NCBI GenBank assembly: GCA_004173475.1
Contig: SEBU01000002.1
Coordinates: 434,001-498,000 of the forward strand
Source of the DNA: Gammaproteobacteria bacterium
Lineage (GTDB): Bacteria > Pseudomonadota > Gammaproteobacteria > Pseudomonadales > Cellvibrionaceae
Reading direction: 5' to 3'
Length of the DNA stretch: 64,000 nt
Part shown: positions 56,089 through 64,000 of the stretch, piece by piece
Position numbering within the stretch: position 1 is the stretch's first letter
Layout: each line of letters starts with the position of its first letter
Position numbers and translations under genes: made by a program
Notes under the pieces: generated by a model
Database searches by the model: none
What the model was told of the DNA's origin: nothing
Seen by the model: the letters and a program-made list of their open reading frames with translations, nothing else

Positions 56089-56107
56089 AATGATAAAGAT
56101 TATCATT
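56089..56107 (+). promoter_or_regulatory. Fur box upstream of tonB-exbB-exbD
   Basis: AATGATAAA and ATTATCATT form a 19-base palindrome with 8 of 9 pairs, 31 bases before the tonB start. A second, separate box for the divergent unit lies 82 bases away. Confidence 0.87.
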
Positions 56108-56138
56108 TACCGCAATTTTGAGCGCCGCAGTTTCGTTG

Positions 56139-56756
56139 ATGAAATCTACATACACCGTTCCCTCCTCTTTCATACTGGTACTTCTCGCGCATGTTGGAGT
56201 TCTGGCGGCCTTGCTTTATTCGCCTCAAAAGCAAGTTCCAGTTCTAATCGAACCGCCCACAATTCAAGGTGTTATCGTGGCGAGTGACCCTATTCCAGAA
56301 CCCGAAAAACCTGTGGAACTTCCGCCACCACCGCCGGAAAAGCCCTTGCCCAAACCGAAAATTCCATTGCCAAAGGCGCCACCGTCAGAACATGCCATAA
56401 CGCAAGACGCCGAGCCTGTTCCCTCGCCTGTACCAGATGTAGAAAAACCGGTTGAAGCGGCGCCTGCTCCCGTTGTGCCGCCACAAGCAGATGCCAGCCA
56501 GCTCAATAACCCTGCGCCAAGCTATCCGCAGACATCGCGCCGCTTAAAAGAAGAAGGGGTTGTCTTGCTTGAAATTTTGGTAAAAGCGGACGGCACTTTA
56601 GGAGAAATGCGTTTGAAGAAAAGCAGCGGTTACGCTCGCTTGGATGAAGCCGCGCAGCGCGCGGTCAAGAACTGGCACTTTCTGCCGGCAAAGCGCGGCG
56701 GCGAAGCAATTGATTATTGGTACGAATTGCCGATTGAGTTTTCGTTAAATCGGTAG
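56139..56756 (+). CDS. tonB: TonB energy transducer
   Basis: A 205-residue TonB from ATG 56139; a TTG at 56118 would add seven codons. It has one membrane helix (SFILVLLAHVGVLAALLY with the conserved SHLH-like AHVG), a proline/glutamate/lysine-rich periplasmic spacer (PEKPVELPPPPPEKPLP and beyond), and a C-terminal TonB domain: PSYPQTSRRLKEEGVVLLEI, GYARLDEAAQRAVKNW and a final PIEFSLNR. It transmits proton-motive energy to siderophore receptors such as the two in this window. It leads an operon with exbB and exbD. Confidence 0.95.
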   Translation: MKSTYTVPSSFILVLLAHVGVLAALLYSPQKQVPVLIEPPTIQGVIVASDPIPEPEKPVELPPPPPEKPLPKPKIPLPKAPPSEHAITQDAEPVPSPVPDVEKPVEAAPAPVVPPQADASQLNNPAPSYPQTSRRLKEEGVVLLEILVKADGTLGEMRLKKSSGYARLDEAAQRAVKNWHFLPAKRGGEAIDYWYELPIEFSLNR

Positions 56757-56789
56757 AACACAAATTTAGTAGTTTCTTATGAGGTATGT

Positions 56790-57530
56790 ATGAATTCACC
56801 CTACGGTATATCGTCTATTTGGTTGCAAGGCGATGCCATTATCAAAACAGTCGCCATTATCCTCATGCTTATGTCTATCTCCAGTTGGTTTGTAATCGTA
56901 TTGCGTACCTGGGGTCTATTACGCCTTCGCTCCGCGAATCACGCGCTTTCCGATTTCTGGCATGCCCAGAGCTTCGCCGAGGGCTTGCATGTATTAGGTA
57001 CGGACCGTAATGAAAATCCTTATCGCCACCTTGCAGAAGAAGGTCAATCAGCGCTGGATCATCATCAAAATCACAAAACGGATTTGCACGGTAACTTACC
57101 CCTGGCGGATTGGTTAACTGCCTGTCTTAAAGATTCTATCGATCACAGTACCGACAAGCTCCAGCGCGGTCTCGCCCTCTTAGCTTCTGTTGGATCAACG
57201 GCACCCTTCGTAGGATTGTTTGGAACTGTATGGGGTATTTACCATGCTTTGGTAAGTATTGGCCTAAATGGTTCTGCCAGCATCGACAAAATTGCCGGGC
57301 CAGTTGGTGAAGCCCTGATTATGACGGCCTTCGGCCTTATAGTTGCCATTCCCGCAGTGCTTGGTTACAACGCCCTCAATCGCGGCAACCGCACTATCAC
57401 CAGTAAGCTCAACCGCTTCGCTCACCAGCTACATGCCTATTTCCTGACTGGAGCTCCACCGGCCAGTAGTAAAGGAAGTAATCACGTTATTTTGAAAAAT
57501 ATCCCACGCAAAAACGCGCAGTCAGAATAG
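56790..57530 (+). CDS. exbB: ExbB proton channel subunit
   Basis: The 246-residue MotA/TolQ/ExbB-family subunit. Three membrane segments are visible (IIKTVAIILMLMSISSWFVIV; the ASVGSTAPFVGLFGTVWGI loop and helix; EALIMTAFGLIVAIPAVLGY). The conserved GLFGTVWGI and GPVGEALIMTA motifs and the internal threonines are intact. It starts 33 bases after tonB with a GAGGT ribosome site and is 10 bases from exbD. Confidence 0.95.
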   Translation: MNSPYGISSIWLQGDAIIKTVAIILMLMSISSWFVIVLRTWGLLRLRSANHALSDFWHAQSFAEGLHVLGTDRNENPYRHLAEEGQSALDHHQNHKTDLHGNLPLADWLTACLKDSIDHSTDKLQRGLALLASVGSTAPFVGLFGTVWGIYHALVSIGLNGSASIDKIAGPVGEALIMTAFGLIVAIPAVLGYNALNRGNRTITSKLNRFAHQLHAYFLTGAPPASSKGSNHVILKNIPRKNAQSE

Positions 57531-57540
57531 GAAACATACC

Positions 57541-57954
57541 ATGGCTTTCGGCGGAGATTTTGAGGAAGACAAAGGCGCAATGAGCGATATCAATATGACG
57601 CCCCTGGTGGACGTTATGTTGGTGCTTTTGATTATTTTTATCATTGCTGTGCCTGTCATTACCCATTCGGTAAAAGTGGATTTACCGCGTGCTGACAATA
57701 CGGTAAACGAAATAAAGCCGCAGACGATTAATCTTTCAGTAACAGCAGACGGAAAGGTTCATTGGAATGAAACGGACGTTAGCGACGATGAATTAGCCCA
57801 GCGCCTCTCCGCTGAAGCTGCTAAACAACCACAACCGGAAATTCATATCCGCGGTGATCGTAAAGTTGAATACGAACGTGTAATGAAGGTGATGGCAGCG
57901 GTACAGCGGGCCGGAATTCTCAAACTCGGGTTCGTCAGCGAGCCCGGCCAGTAA
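57541..57954 (+). CDS. exbD: ExbD proton channel subunit
   Basis: The 137-residue ExbD/TolR-family subunit. One helix carries the essential aspartate (INMTPLVDVMLVLLIIFIIA), followed by the periplasmic domain with a conserved VDLPRAD and an ending LGFVSEPGQ. It completes the TonB-ExbB-ExbD motor for the siderophore receptors. Confidence 0.95.
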   Translation: MAFGGDFEEDKGAMSDINMTPLVDVMLVLLIIFIIAVPVITHSVKVDLPRADNTVNEIKPQTINLSVTADGKVHWNETDVSDDELAQRLSAEAAKQPQPEIHIRGDRKVEYERVMKVMAAVQRAGILKLGFVSEPGQ

Positions 57955-58044
57955 CCGATTAATGAAACTTTACGCGCCAACCGAATGGCCTTAAAGGTGG
58001 TTTCAACCTAAGCTGAATTGGAAGCTTCCTTTAAGACTTGCATT

Positions 58045-58779
58045 ATGGCGATACGATTATTTTCCTTTCTCGTCTTATTCATGACGAACCTCGCATGGGC
58101 CGAGGCAGCAACAGAGGCTCTGGTGCTGGGCGCCGAAGATTCCTGGTCGCCCTATTCCGATAAACATGGATTGGGAATTTCCACCAATATCATTAACGCC
58201 GCTTTCGCAAAAGAAGGCATAAAAACTGAAATTCACGTACGACCTTATGCCCGCGTTTTACAAGAAGTAAAATCTGGCACTTTGGACGGTGGCTACAACG
58301 TCACGCGGCAAGAGAATACCGAAAGCGATTTTATTTTTGGGCATGAACCCATACTTCAAGCCAAAGCCTATTGGTACGTTTACTCTCACTCAGCTCTCAA
58401 TTTCCAATCAATTAAGCAGGTACCTGATCTTCTTCGGGTAGGCGGAATTATTGATTACGAATATGGCGATATTTACGAGCAGCAAAGGGGTCGCTTTAAA
58501 GAAGTACGTGTTCCGCGTCAATCACAACTTATCAAGATGCTAAAGACCGGTCGTATAGATGCAGCAATAATGTTTGAAGAAGAGGCGAACCAGACATTGC
58601 GCGAAATGGATCTGCCGAAGGACGCATTACGCAAAATATTGTTTAACCACACCAGCGATATTTATGTAGCCTTCTCACGTAAGAAAGAAGCCTCTCATAA
58701 AAATGCCGCCACACTTGATAAAGGACTCAGGGCGTTAAAAGCGTCGGGAGAATACGAAAAGCTTTTCATCCTGCCCTAA
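58045..58779 (+). CDS. Periplasmic solute-binding-like protein
   Basis: From ATG 58045 it has 244 residues with signal peptide RLFSFLVLFMTNLAWAEA. The SBP_bac_3-like fold is typical: LGAEDSWSPYSDKHGLGIS, RPYARVLQEVKSGTLDGGYN, RVPRQSQLIKMLKTGRIDAA. No permease or ATPase lies nearby. It is 90 bases after exbD on the same strand but is more likely separate. The upstream TTG 58018 is a poorer start. A bidirectional terminator follows. Confidence 0.82.
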   Translation: MAIRLFSFLVLFMTNLAWAEAATEALVLGAEDSWSPYSDKHGLGISTNIINAAFAKEGIKTEIHVRPYARVLQEVKSGTLDGGYNVTRQENTESDFIFGHEPILQAKAYWYVYSHSALNFQSIKQVPDLLRVGGIIDYEYGDIYEQQRGRFKEVRVPRQSQLIKMLKTGRIDAAIMFEEEANQTLREMDLPKDALRKILFNHTSDIYVAFSRKKEASHKNAATLDKGLRALKASGEYEKLFILP

Positions 58780-58810
58780 AAAAAATACCGCCAAAAGGCG
58801 GTATTTTTCA
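58779..58810. terminator. Bidirectional terminator between the solute-binding gene and nfuA
   Basis: AAAATACCGCC and GGCGGTATTTT form an 11-bp stem around AAAA, with A- and T-runs on both sides. Confidence 0.93.
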
Positions 58811-58827
58811 CCGATCAAACTAAACAA

Positions 58828-59415
58828 CTACATGTAAGCGTTCGAGCGATCACTATGGTCGGTCACATCGCGGATGCCTTTAAGCTCTGGCAATTTATCC
58901 ATCAATTGAACTTCAATACCCTGCTTCAAGGTTATAGCTACCGAACCACAGCCTTGGCAACCGCCGCCAAACTTCAATATGGCATACATATCATCCGTTA
59001 CTTCAACAAGGCTTACATTGCCGCCGTGGGAAGCGAGGCTAGGATTTACATCGTTATACAACACATAGTTAATGCGGTCTTCGAGCGGGCTGTCAGCATT
59101 GACTTGCGGCATTTTGGAGTTAGGTGCACGTATGGTGAGCTGACCACCCATGCGATCGGCCGAGTAATCCACCTTGGCATCGACCAAAAATGGCAGGCTG
59201 CGGCCCTCAAAATAAGCTTTGAACCCATTTAGCTCCACAATTTCGTCATCCGGTTTTTCCTCACCAGGGCGACAATAAGCAATACAGGTTTCAGCCTGGG
59301 AGGTACCTGGATTAGCCACAAACATACGAATGCCAATGCCGTCATTGTCTTTTTGCTTGTCCAGCAAGCCTTTCAAATACTCTTGCGCTGATTCGGTGAT
59401 ATCAACATTAACCAT
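58828..59415 (-). CDS. nfuA: Fe-S biogenesis scaffold/carrier NfuA
   Basis: A 195-residue carrier that receives and delivers 4Fe-4S clusters, important under iron limitation and oxidative stress. The N-terminal half is a degenerate A-type carrier domain ([18 protein letters not shown]), and the C-terminal NifU domain has the cluster-binding [14 protein letters not shown]. Length is as in E. coli NfuA (191). ATG 59415 is preferred over TTG 59421. It shares its terminator with the convergent gene. Confidence 0.95.
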   Translation of the reverse strand: MVNVDITESAQEYLKGLLDKQKDNDGIGIRMFVANPGTSQAETCIAYCRPGEEKPDDEIVELNGFKAYFEGRSLPFLVDAKVDYSADRMGGQLTIRAPNSKMPQVNADSPLEDRINYVLYNDVNPSLASHGGNVSLVEVTDDMYAILKFGGGCQGCGSVAITLKQGIEVQLMDKLPELKGIRDVTDHSDRSNAYM

Positions 59416-59547
59416 CTTCAACTACTCTCTACCCGTTCGGGATACCTGATTAAATTACTCAGGTATTCTACTGCAATCGTCTACAGAGATAAACGCTAAA
59501 CCCAAACCTGACTGAAAACAGACTACTTTTGTCATATAGCAGCACCG

Positions 59548-61839
59548 TCATTCACACGCACTTAAACTGCTAATCCAATCGCTAATCACCTGCACCGCAG
59601 CGGCGTCCACGACGTTTCTCGCCAAAGGTGGCATTTGCGATGCGTCCGTCGCTTGCATACGTTTTAACAATACAGATTTGGAAGGATCGCCAGCACCAAT
59701 AATCTTTGGATCGGTAACTCCTAAATCACCTGCGGTTGGCACGATATTACAAGCGTTCATTTGCGATAAAGGCGTGTTAAAACGCAAATCCAGCGTAACG
59801 GGAGTTGGGCCGTTGGGTTGGTGGCAATTACTGCAATTACTATGTAGATAGCTTCGCGCTTTTTGTTCCACAGTTGCTTGCGGATCATCAAGACCAAATA
59901 ATTTTTCAGATTTATGCGCACTCGAAAGCGAAGATGAAAAAATCCCAATGTGCGCTAGCGTGGTCAATTGATTTGCGGTTTTCTGGCTCGCAGGATAAAT
60001 AAATTCCCGATTCAATTGTTTGGTTTCTAGGCCTAAGGAAAATCCGGCTGCTGCAGTATGGCACTCCATGCACTGACCAGGGCTTGGAAAATGCCAAACA
60101 ATATCATTCACGACTTTATCTTTAGCGTCACTTAATAATGTGGCATCCGTTTGTGCATCATTCCACTCATAACTAAAACCTTGCCAACCTAATTCGCCGT
60201 GCGCAAACAATCGCGTCTCCACAAATTTTTCGCCAAATTTAAAATGTTTCACTAACACTGAGCCAACCGGGAAATTAAAATCGCCATCTGTTTGAAGCGA
60301 TATTTTTTTATCGTCCGGCAAACTTAAAAAACGTTGTTTGTCTGCGCCGTCGGACCATAGGGGGCTATTTACATCGTAGGGAATTAAACCACTCGCCGCC
60401 TTTGTTGGATTCCCGCTATCCACACAACCTGTTGCGGATAATTTACTGGTCATGGTGCCAGCTTGCGACGCGGTACCCGTGGCTTCCATTTTGTAAACTT
60501 GCTGCCCCACTGAGCCTTGCCCAAGTGCATACAATTCCCCTTTATTATCTTGTGCAAAAGAAACAATATTCGACACAGTACTACCGTGCTCAGCGTTGTT
60601 CACTACACCGGCGCCGGAGCGAGTGAGCGAACGCATGGTGTGTTCACAATAATCCGTGTAGAAGTATTTACCTTTAGCGGCAGGATTAGCCTCGCCACGG
60701 TAAACATATCCACCAATGACTGAACAAGCGCCTGTAGTTTGGCTAATGGGGAGAATCGGTTTTATTTTATTTGTTGTTGAGCAATTTGGCTTACCCGAAT
60801 AACAGCTGTTACCTTCCATGTCACTCCAACCGTAATTTCCACCGCGAGTTACCAAATTTATTTCTTCCCAAGCGGATTGCCCCACATCACCTACCCACAA
60901 ATCATTGGTTAATTCATCAAAACTAAATCGCCAGGGATTACGCAACCCATAAGCCCAGATTTCTGGTTTTGCGTTGGTTGTATTAATAAAAGGATTGTCC
61001 GTCGGAACAGAATAATTTTTTCCATCCGCAAGATGATCAATATCGATACGTAAAATTTTTCCTAATAATGTGTCAAGCTTTTGTCCATTTCCATGTGGAT
61101 CACCAGCCGAACCACCGTCACCCGATGCAATAAATAAATACCCGTCCTTATCAAACGCGATGTGACCACCTACGTGATTTGAGTAGGGTCGCGTAAACGA
61201 CAAAATCAAAAACTCCGAAGTTTTATCAAAAATGCCGTCACTGCCGACCATATAACGTGTAACTCGTGTTTCAATTTCATCGGAAGAATTGCGGCCGGTG
61301 TAATAAAGAAAAACGTAACGATTTTCAGAAAATTTCGGATGGGGAGCGGCACCTAATAAACCCATTTCATTTCCGCTTGAATCTACGCGGTCGTCAATAT
61401 CCAAAACGTTTACAAGTTGGGTAGCCTCCGCATTATTGTCAAACCGCGAAATAAATCCGGATTGCCGCACTACATACCAGTGAGCGTCGTCGTCCGGTAA
61501 CTGGAATAAAAATGCGCCCTTGGATATTGCATATAAATTGGGAAATGCGAGCTTCCAACTAATGACACTCGAAGTATCTTCCACTACGGCAGGCGCAAGA
61601 CAGGACATGTTTGACGGACGTGCGTCTAATCCTACAACTTCTTGCGGAACGCTCGAATTCGTTGCTGAACTACTACTCGATACCGACGATGAGGCAGCGA
61701 GGGAAGATAACGACGAAACAGCAACTGAACTTCGTGCACCCTGGCTCGAAGGAGAAGACTTGCCGCCCGAACCGCCACAGGCTGATAACAAAGCCAATTG
61801 AAAAACACACAAAACACCAAGATATTTGCAATGCTTCAT
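59548..61839 (-). CDS. Lipoprotein with GSDH/PQQ beta-propeller and diheme cytochrome c domain
   Basis: From ATG 61839 (GGAG ribosome site) it has 763 residues. Lipobox LLSAC (C21) is followed by a serine-rich linker of about 45 residues, typical of Cellvibrio secreted enzymes. A glucose/sorbosone-dehydrogenase propeller follows (about 75-430: GGHIAFDKDGYLFIASGDGG, LRNPWRFSFDELTNDLWVGD, GGNYGWSDMEGN). The C-terminal part resembles SO2930-family cytochromes with two heme sites, CMECH and CSNCH. It probably oxidises a sugar or alcohol in the envelope. The frame is open 27 codons upstream, but those are discarded. Confidence 0.9.
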   Translation of the reverse strand: MKHCKYLGVLCVFQLALLSACGGSGGKSSPSSQGARSSVAVSSLSSLAASSSVSSSSSATNSSVPQEVVGLDARPSNMSCLAPAVVEDTSSVISWKLAFPNLYAISKGAFLFQLPDDDAHWYVVRQSGFISRFDNNAEATQLVNVLDIDDRVDSSGNEMGLLGAAPHPKFSENRYVFLYYTGRNSSDEIETRVTRYMVGSDGIFDKTSEFLILSFTRPYSNHVGGHIAFDKDGYLFIASGDGGSAGDPHGNGQKLDTLLGKILRIDIDHLADGKNYSVPTDNPFINTTNAKPEIWAYGLRNPWRFSFDELTNDLWVGDVGQSAWEEINLVTRGGNYGWSDMEGNSCYSGKPNCSTTNKIKPILPISQTTGACSVIGGYVYRGEANPAAKGKYFYTDYCEHTMRSLTRSGAGVVNNAEHGSTVSNIVSFAQDNKGELYALGQGSVGQQVYKMEATGTASQAGTMTSKLSATGCVDSGNPTKAASGLIPYDVNSPLWSDGADKQRFLSLPDDKKISLQTDGDFNFPVGSVLVKHFKFGEKFVETRLFAHGELGWQGFSYEWNDAQTDATLLSDAKDKVVNDIVWHFPSPGQCMECHTAAAGFSLGLETKQLNREFIYPASQKTANQLTTLAHIGIFSSSLSSAHKSEKLFGLDDPQATVEQKARSYLHSNCSNCHQPNGPTPVTLDLRFNTPLSQMNACNIVPTAGDLGVTDPKIIGAGDPSKSVLLKRMQATDASQMPPLARNVVDAAAVQVISDWISSLSACE

Positions 61840-62131
61840 TACGGTCTCCAACGCTGTTATTGAGTAATTAATTGCTTTATTGCGGAGATACTTGCCCTGG
61901 GCTTGCTCTTTGCAGATCACTCGCTAATCCTTTGGCAGTCACTTAACCATTCCCCAGTATTTCACAGCGCCAAAGCTTCTCTGTCTGTTTGCGCACATCG
62001 GAACATAAGGCCATACAAATTCACCTTGCGACGATCGTCTCCCCAAAGTGTAGCAACGCTAGACGTATGAACTGGAAACCGTCGTTTTAGTCGCCGCAAC
62101 AACGCATGTCTGGTAGAATTCGCACGCTCGT
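61840..62131. other. Divergent intergenic region upstream of metH, no gene seen
   Basis: About 290 bases between the divergent GSDH/cytochrome lipoprotein gene and metH. A -10-like TAGAAT occurs at 62114-62119 without a convincing -35. I looked for SAM- and SAH-riboswitch features and found no clear match. Confidence 0.4.
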
Positions 62132-62155
62132 CTATATCAATAAGTTTTGATATAG
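62132..62155 (+). promoter_or_regulatory. 9-bp inverted repeat upstream of metH (candidate operator)
   Basis: CTATATCAA and TTGATATAG are perfect 9-bp arms around TAAGTT, 60 bases before the metH start. No T-run follows directly, so an operator is more likely than a terminator. ArsR-type or other methionine-cycle regulators bind sites of this shape; the regulator here is unknown. Confidence 0.5.
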
Positions 62156-62214
62156 ATTTTGAGCTATCCTAATTTTATTGTTTTCTTACATGTTTCTCCG
62201 ACCGCAGGTTTTCC

Positions 62215-64000
62215 ATGAACAACGCTCTCGCACGCCAGGCACGCCCTTCCGCTCTCGATAGAATTGGTGCCCTTTACCAAGCCATTAACGAACGTATCCT
62301 GATATTGGACGGTGCCATGGGCACTATGATTCAAAGCTACAAACTTCAGGAAGCGGATTATCGCGGCGAGCGTTTTGCAAATTACCACATGGATATTGCC
62401 GGCAATAATGATCTGCTTTCCATAACCAAACCCGAGGTGATCCGCGAAATTCAGCGTCGTTATCTCGAAGCTGGCGCGGACATATTAGAAACCAATACTT
62501 TTAATTCAACTCGCATTTCCATGGCCGACTACGACATGGAAGATTTGAGCCATGAATTAAATTTCGCTTCCGCAAAACTCGCGCGTGAGTTATGCGACGA
62601 AATGACAGCAAAAAATCCTGCTAAGCCGCGCTTTGTTGCAGGTGTACTTGGGCCAACCAGTCGCACCTGTTCTATCTCGCCCGACGTAAATGACCCCAGC
62701 GCGCGTAACGTGACTTTTGATCAATTGGTAGAAAATTATCTTGAGTCGATTGACGGCCTAATTGCGGGAGGTGCCGATATTTTATTGATCGAAACTATTT
62801 TCGATACGCTCAATGCAAAAGCTGCAGTGTTCGCGGTAAAAAAATATTTCGACGACCACGGTTTTGAATTACCAATTATGATTTCCGGCACCATTACCGA
62901 TGCCTCTGGCCGAACGCTTTCCGGCCAAACCACTGAAGCTTTTTATAATTCGCTCGCGCACGCAAAACCAATCAGCATGGGATTGAACTGTGCACTGGGT
63001 GCGAAAGAGTTACGTCAATACGTGCAAGAAATGTCGCGCGTTGCCAATTGTTTTGTAAGCGCTCACCCGAATGCCGGCTTGCCCAATGAATTTGGTGAGT
63101 ACGATCAAACCGCGCAAGAAATGGTAGAGATTGTTGAAGAATTTGCCGCGAGCGGATTCTTAAATATTATCGGCGGTTGCTGCGGAACCTCACCTGCGCA
63201 TATAAAAGCGATTGCCGATGCCGTTGCAAAATATCCCCCACGGAAAATTCCTGATATTGAACCTGCGTGTCGTCTTTCAGGTTTAGAACCTTTCAACATC
63301 ACTAAAGATTCTTTATTCGTCAACGTGGGCGAGCGCTGTAATGTTACCGGCTCTGCACGCTTTAAAAAATTAATTGTGGAAGAAGATTATTCCACCGCAT
63401 TGGAAGTTGCCTTAGAGCAAGTTGAAAACGGTGCACAGATTATCGACATCAACATGGATGAGGGCATGTTGGATGCCGAAAAAGCCATGGTGAAGTTTTT
63501 GAATTTAATTGCAGGCGAGCCGGATATTTCGCGCGTGCCGATTATGGTGGATTCATCCAAATGGGAAGTAATCGAAGCAGGCTTAAAATGCATTCAAGGT
63601 AAGCCTATTGTTAACTCCATCAGCCTGAAAGAAGGCGAAGAAGAATTCTTACACAAAGCGAAATTGTGTATGCGCTACGGCGCAGCTGTTGTGGTGATGG
63701 CATTTGATGAAACAGGTCAGGCAGATACACAAGCGCGCAAACGAGAAATTTGCGAACGCTCTTATCGCACCCTAGTGGATAAATTAAATTTCCCACCGGA
63801 AGATATTATTTTCGACCCGAATATTTTCGCGGTCGCAACCGGTATTGAAGAACACAACAACTATGCGGTAGATTTTATTGAAGCAACGCGTTGGATCCGC
63901 GAAAATTTACCGCACGCAGGAATCAGTGGCGGTGTATCTAACGTATCTTTCTCATTTCGCGGTAACAATCCGGTACGCGAAGCGATTCACTCGGTATTTT
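62215..64000 (+). CDS. metH: Cobalamin-dependent methionine synthase MetH (partial, 3' end off the window)
   Basis: Transfers a methyl group from methyltetrahydrofolate through cobalamin to homocysteine. The visible 595 residues cover the homocysteine-binding domain ([32 protein letters not shown]; zinc cysteines in NCALGAKEL and [10 protein letters not shown]) and most of the folate-binding domain ([49 protein letters not shown]). Cobalamin and activation domains lie beyond the edge. ATG 62215 has a weak ribosome site (CAGG); ATG 62190 is out of frame. The inverted repeat upstream may control it. Confidence 0.96.
   Translation, partial: MNNALARQARPSALDRIGALYQAINERILILDGAMGTMIQSYKLQEADYRGERFANYHMDIAGNNDLLSITKPEVIREIQRRYLEAGADILETNTFNSTRISMADYDMEDLSHELNFASAKLARELCDEMTAKNPAKPRFVAGVLGPTSRTCSISPDVNDPSARNVTFDQLVENYLESIDGLIAGGADILLIETIFDTLNAKAAVFAVKKYFDDHGFELPIMISGTITDASGRTLSGQTTEAFYNSLAHAKPISMGLNCALGAKELRQYVQEMSRVANCFVSAHPNAGLPNEFGEYDQTAQEMVEIVEEFAASGFLNIIGGCCGTSPAHIKAIADAVAKYPPRKIPDIEPACRLSGLEPFNITKDSLFVNVGERCNVTGSARFKKLIVEEDYSTALEVALEQVENGAQIIDINMDEGMLDAEKAMVKFLNLIAGEPDISRVPIMVDSSKWEVIEAGLKCIQGKPIVNSISLKEGEEEFLHKAKLCMRYGAAVVVMAFDETGQADTQARKREICERSYRTLVDKLNFPPEDIIFDPNIFAVATGIEEHNNYAVDFIEATRWIRENLPHAGISGGVSNVSFSFRGNNPVREAIHSVF

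Noticed and set aside
61840-62214. SAM or SAH riboswitch before metH
   Set aside because: I could not recognise the conserved core of either class; only the short inverted repeat stands out.
1-64000. CRISPR arrays, insertion sequences, prophage or toxin-antitoxin pairs
   Set aside because: No regularly spaced repeats, transposase, integrase or phage structural genes were seen on reading the window.

Overview
The window looks like a chromosomal segment of a gammaproteobacterium, most likely Cellvibrionaceae (a Cellvibrio-like genome). The reasons are moderate GC with a core gene set typical of Pseudomonadales/Cellvibrionales relatives (trmA, murI, rmuC, prc, xthA, nfuA, metH, etfBA, fpr), a poly-serine linker behind a lipobox in a secreted redox protein, PEP-CTERM proteins, and large PQQ/GSDH-cytochrome lipoproteins. 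The genus is an inference; no rRNA gene is present. I see no prophage, insertion sequence, integrase or CRISPR array.

Layout. 1-4.1 kb, minus strand: a partial double cyclic-nucleotide-binding/rhodanese protein, a PLP-dependent deaminase-like enzyme, a coiled-coil protein, a possible 26-residue acidic peptide, and a tRNA-Val/tRNA-Asp operon with a near-consensus promoter and a terminator. 4.2-11.9 kb: an orphan sensor kinase, trmA, a GNAT enzyme with rmuC, murI, a methyltransferase and a Bax-inhibitor-1 protein. 12.0-18.2 kb: an AddB-like/AddA-like nuclease-helicase pair with overlapping ends. 18.4-24.1 kb: a PEP-CTERM protein, a DUF2007 protein, a DUF481 outer-membrane protein, the etfB-etfA-fpr operon and a divergent FinR-like LysR regulator. 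24.2-32.1 kb: a solute-binding protein, DAHP synthase, a small unknown gene, prc, xthA and a PEP-CTERM metalloprotease. 32.2-39.0 kb: a ThuA/GSDH/PKD/cytochrome c fusion lipoprotein, DUF2788, an alanine heptad-repeat lipoprotein, ETF-ubiquinone oxidoreductase and a small membrane protein. 39.2-44.1 kb: a MacA-MacB-outer-membrane-factor efflux operon.

44.4-58.0 kb is an iron-acquisition island. It holds two TonB-dependent siderophore receptors, a PiuC-type hydroxylase, two PepSY-type membrane proteins, DUF2271 and DUF4198 periplasmic proteins, a ferritin-like protein, and tonB-exbB-exbD. Four Fur-box-like palindromes lie in front of the main transcription units. The least explained part is a minus-strand set reading away from tonB: a small protein resembling only region 2 of a FecI-type sigma factor, a leucine-carboxyl-methyltransferase-type enzyme, a TPR-like helical protein and the ferritin-like protein. 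This is my best candidate for an undescribed system.

58.0-64.0 kb: an orphan solute-binding protein, nfuA, a second GSDH/diheme-cytochrome lipoprotein and the 5' part of metH, preceded by a perfect 9-bp inverted repeat. Electron transfer recurs across the window: etfBA and ETF-QO would feed the quinone pool, fpr and nfuA serve iron-sulfur and redox homeostasis, and two cytochrome-containing sugar-dehydrogenase-like lipoproteins probably act in the periplasm.
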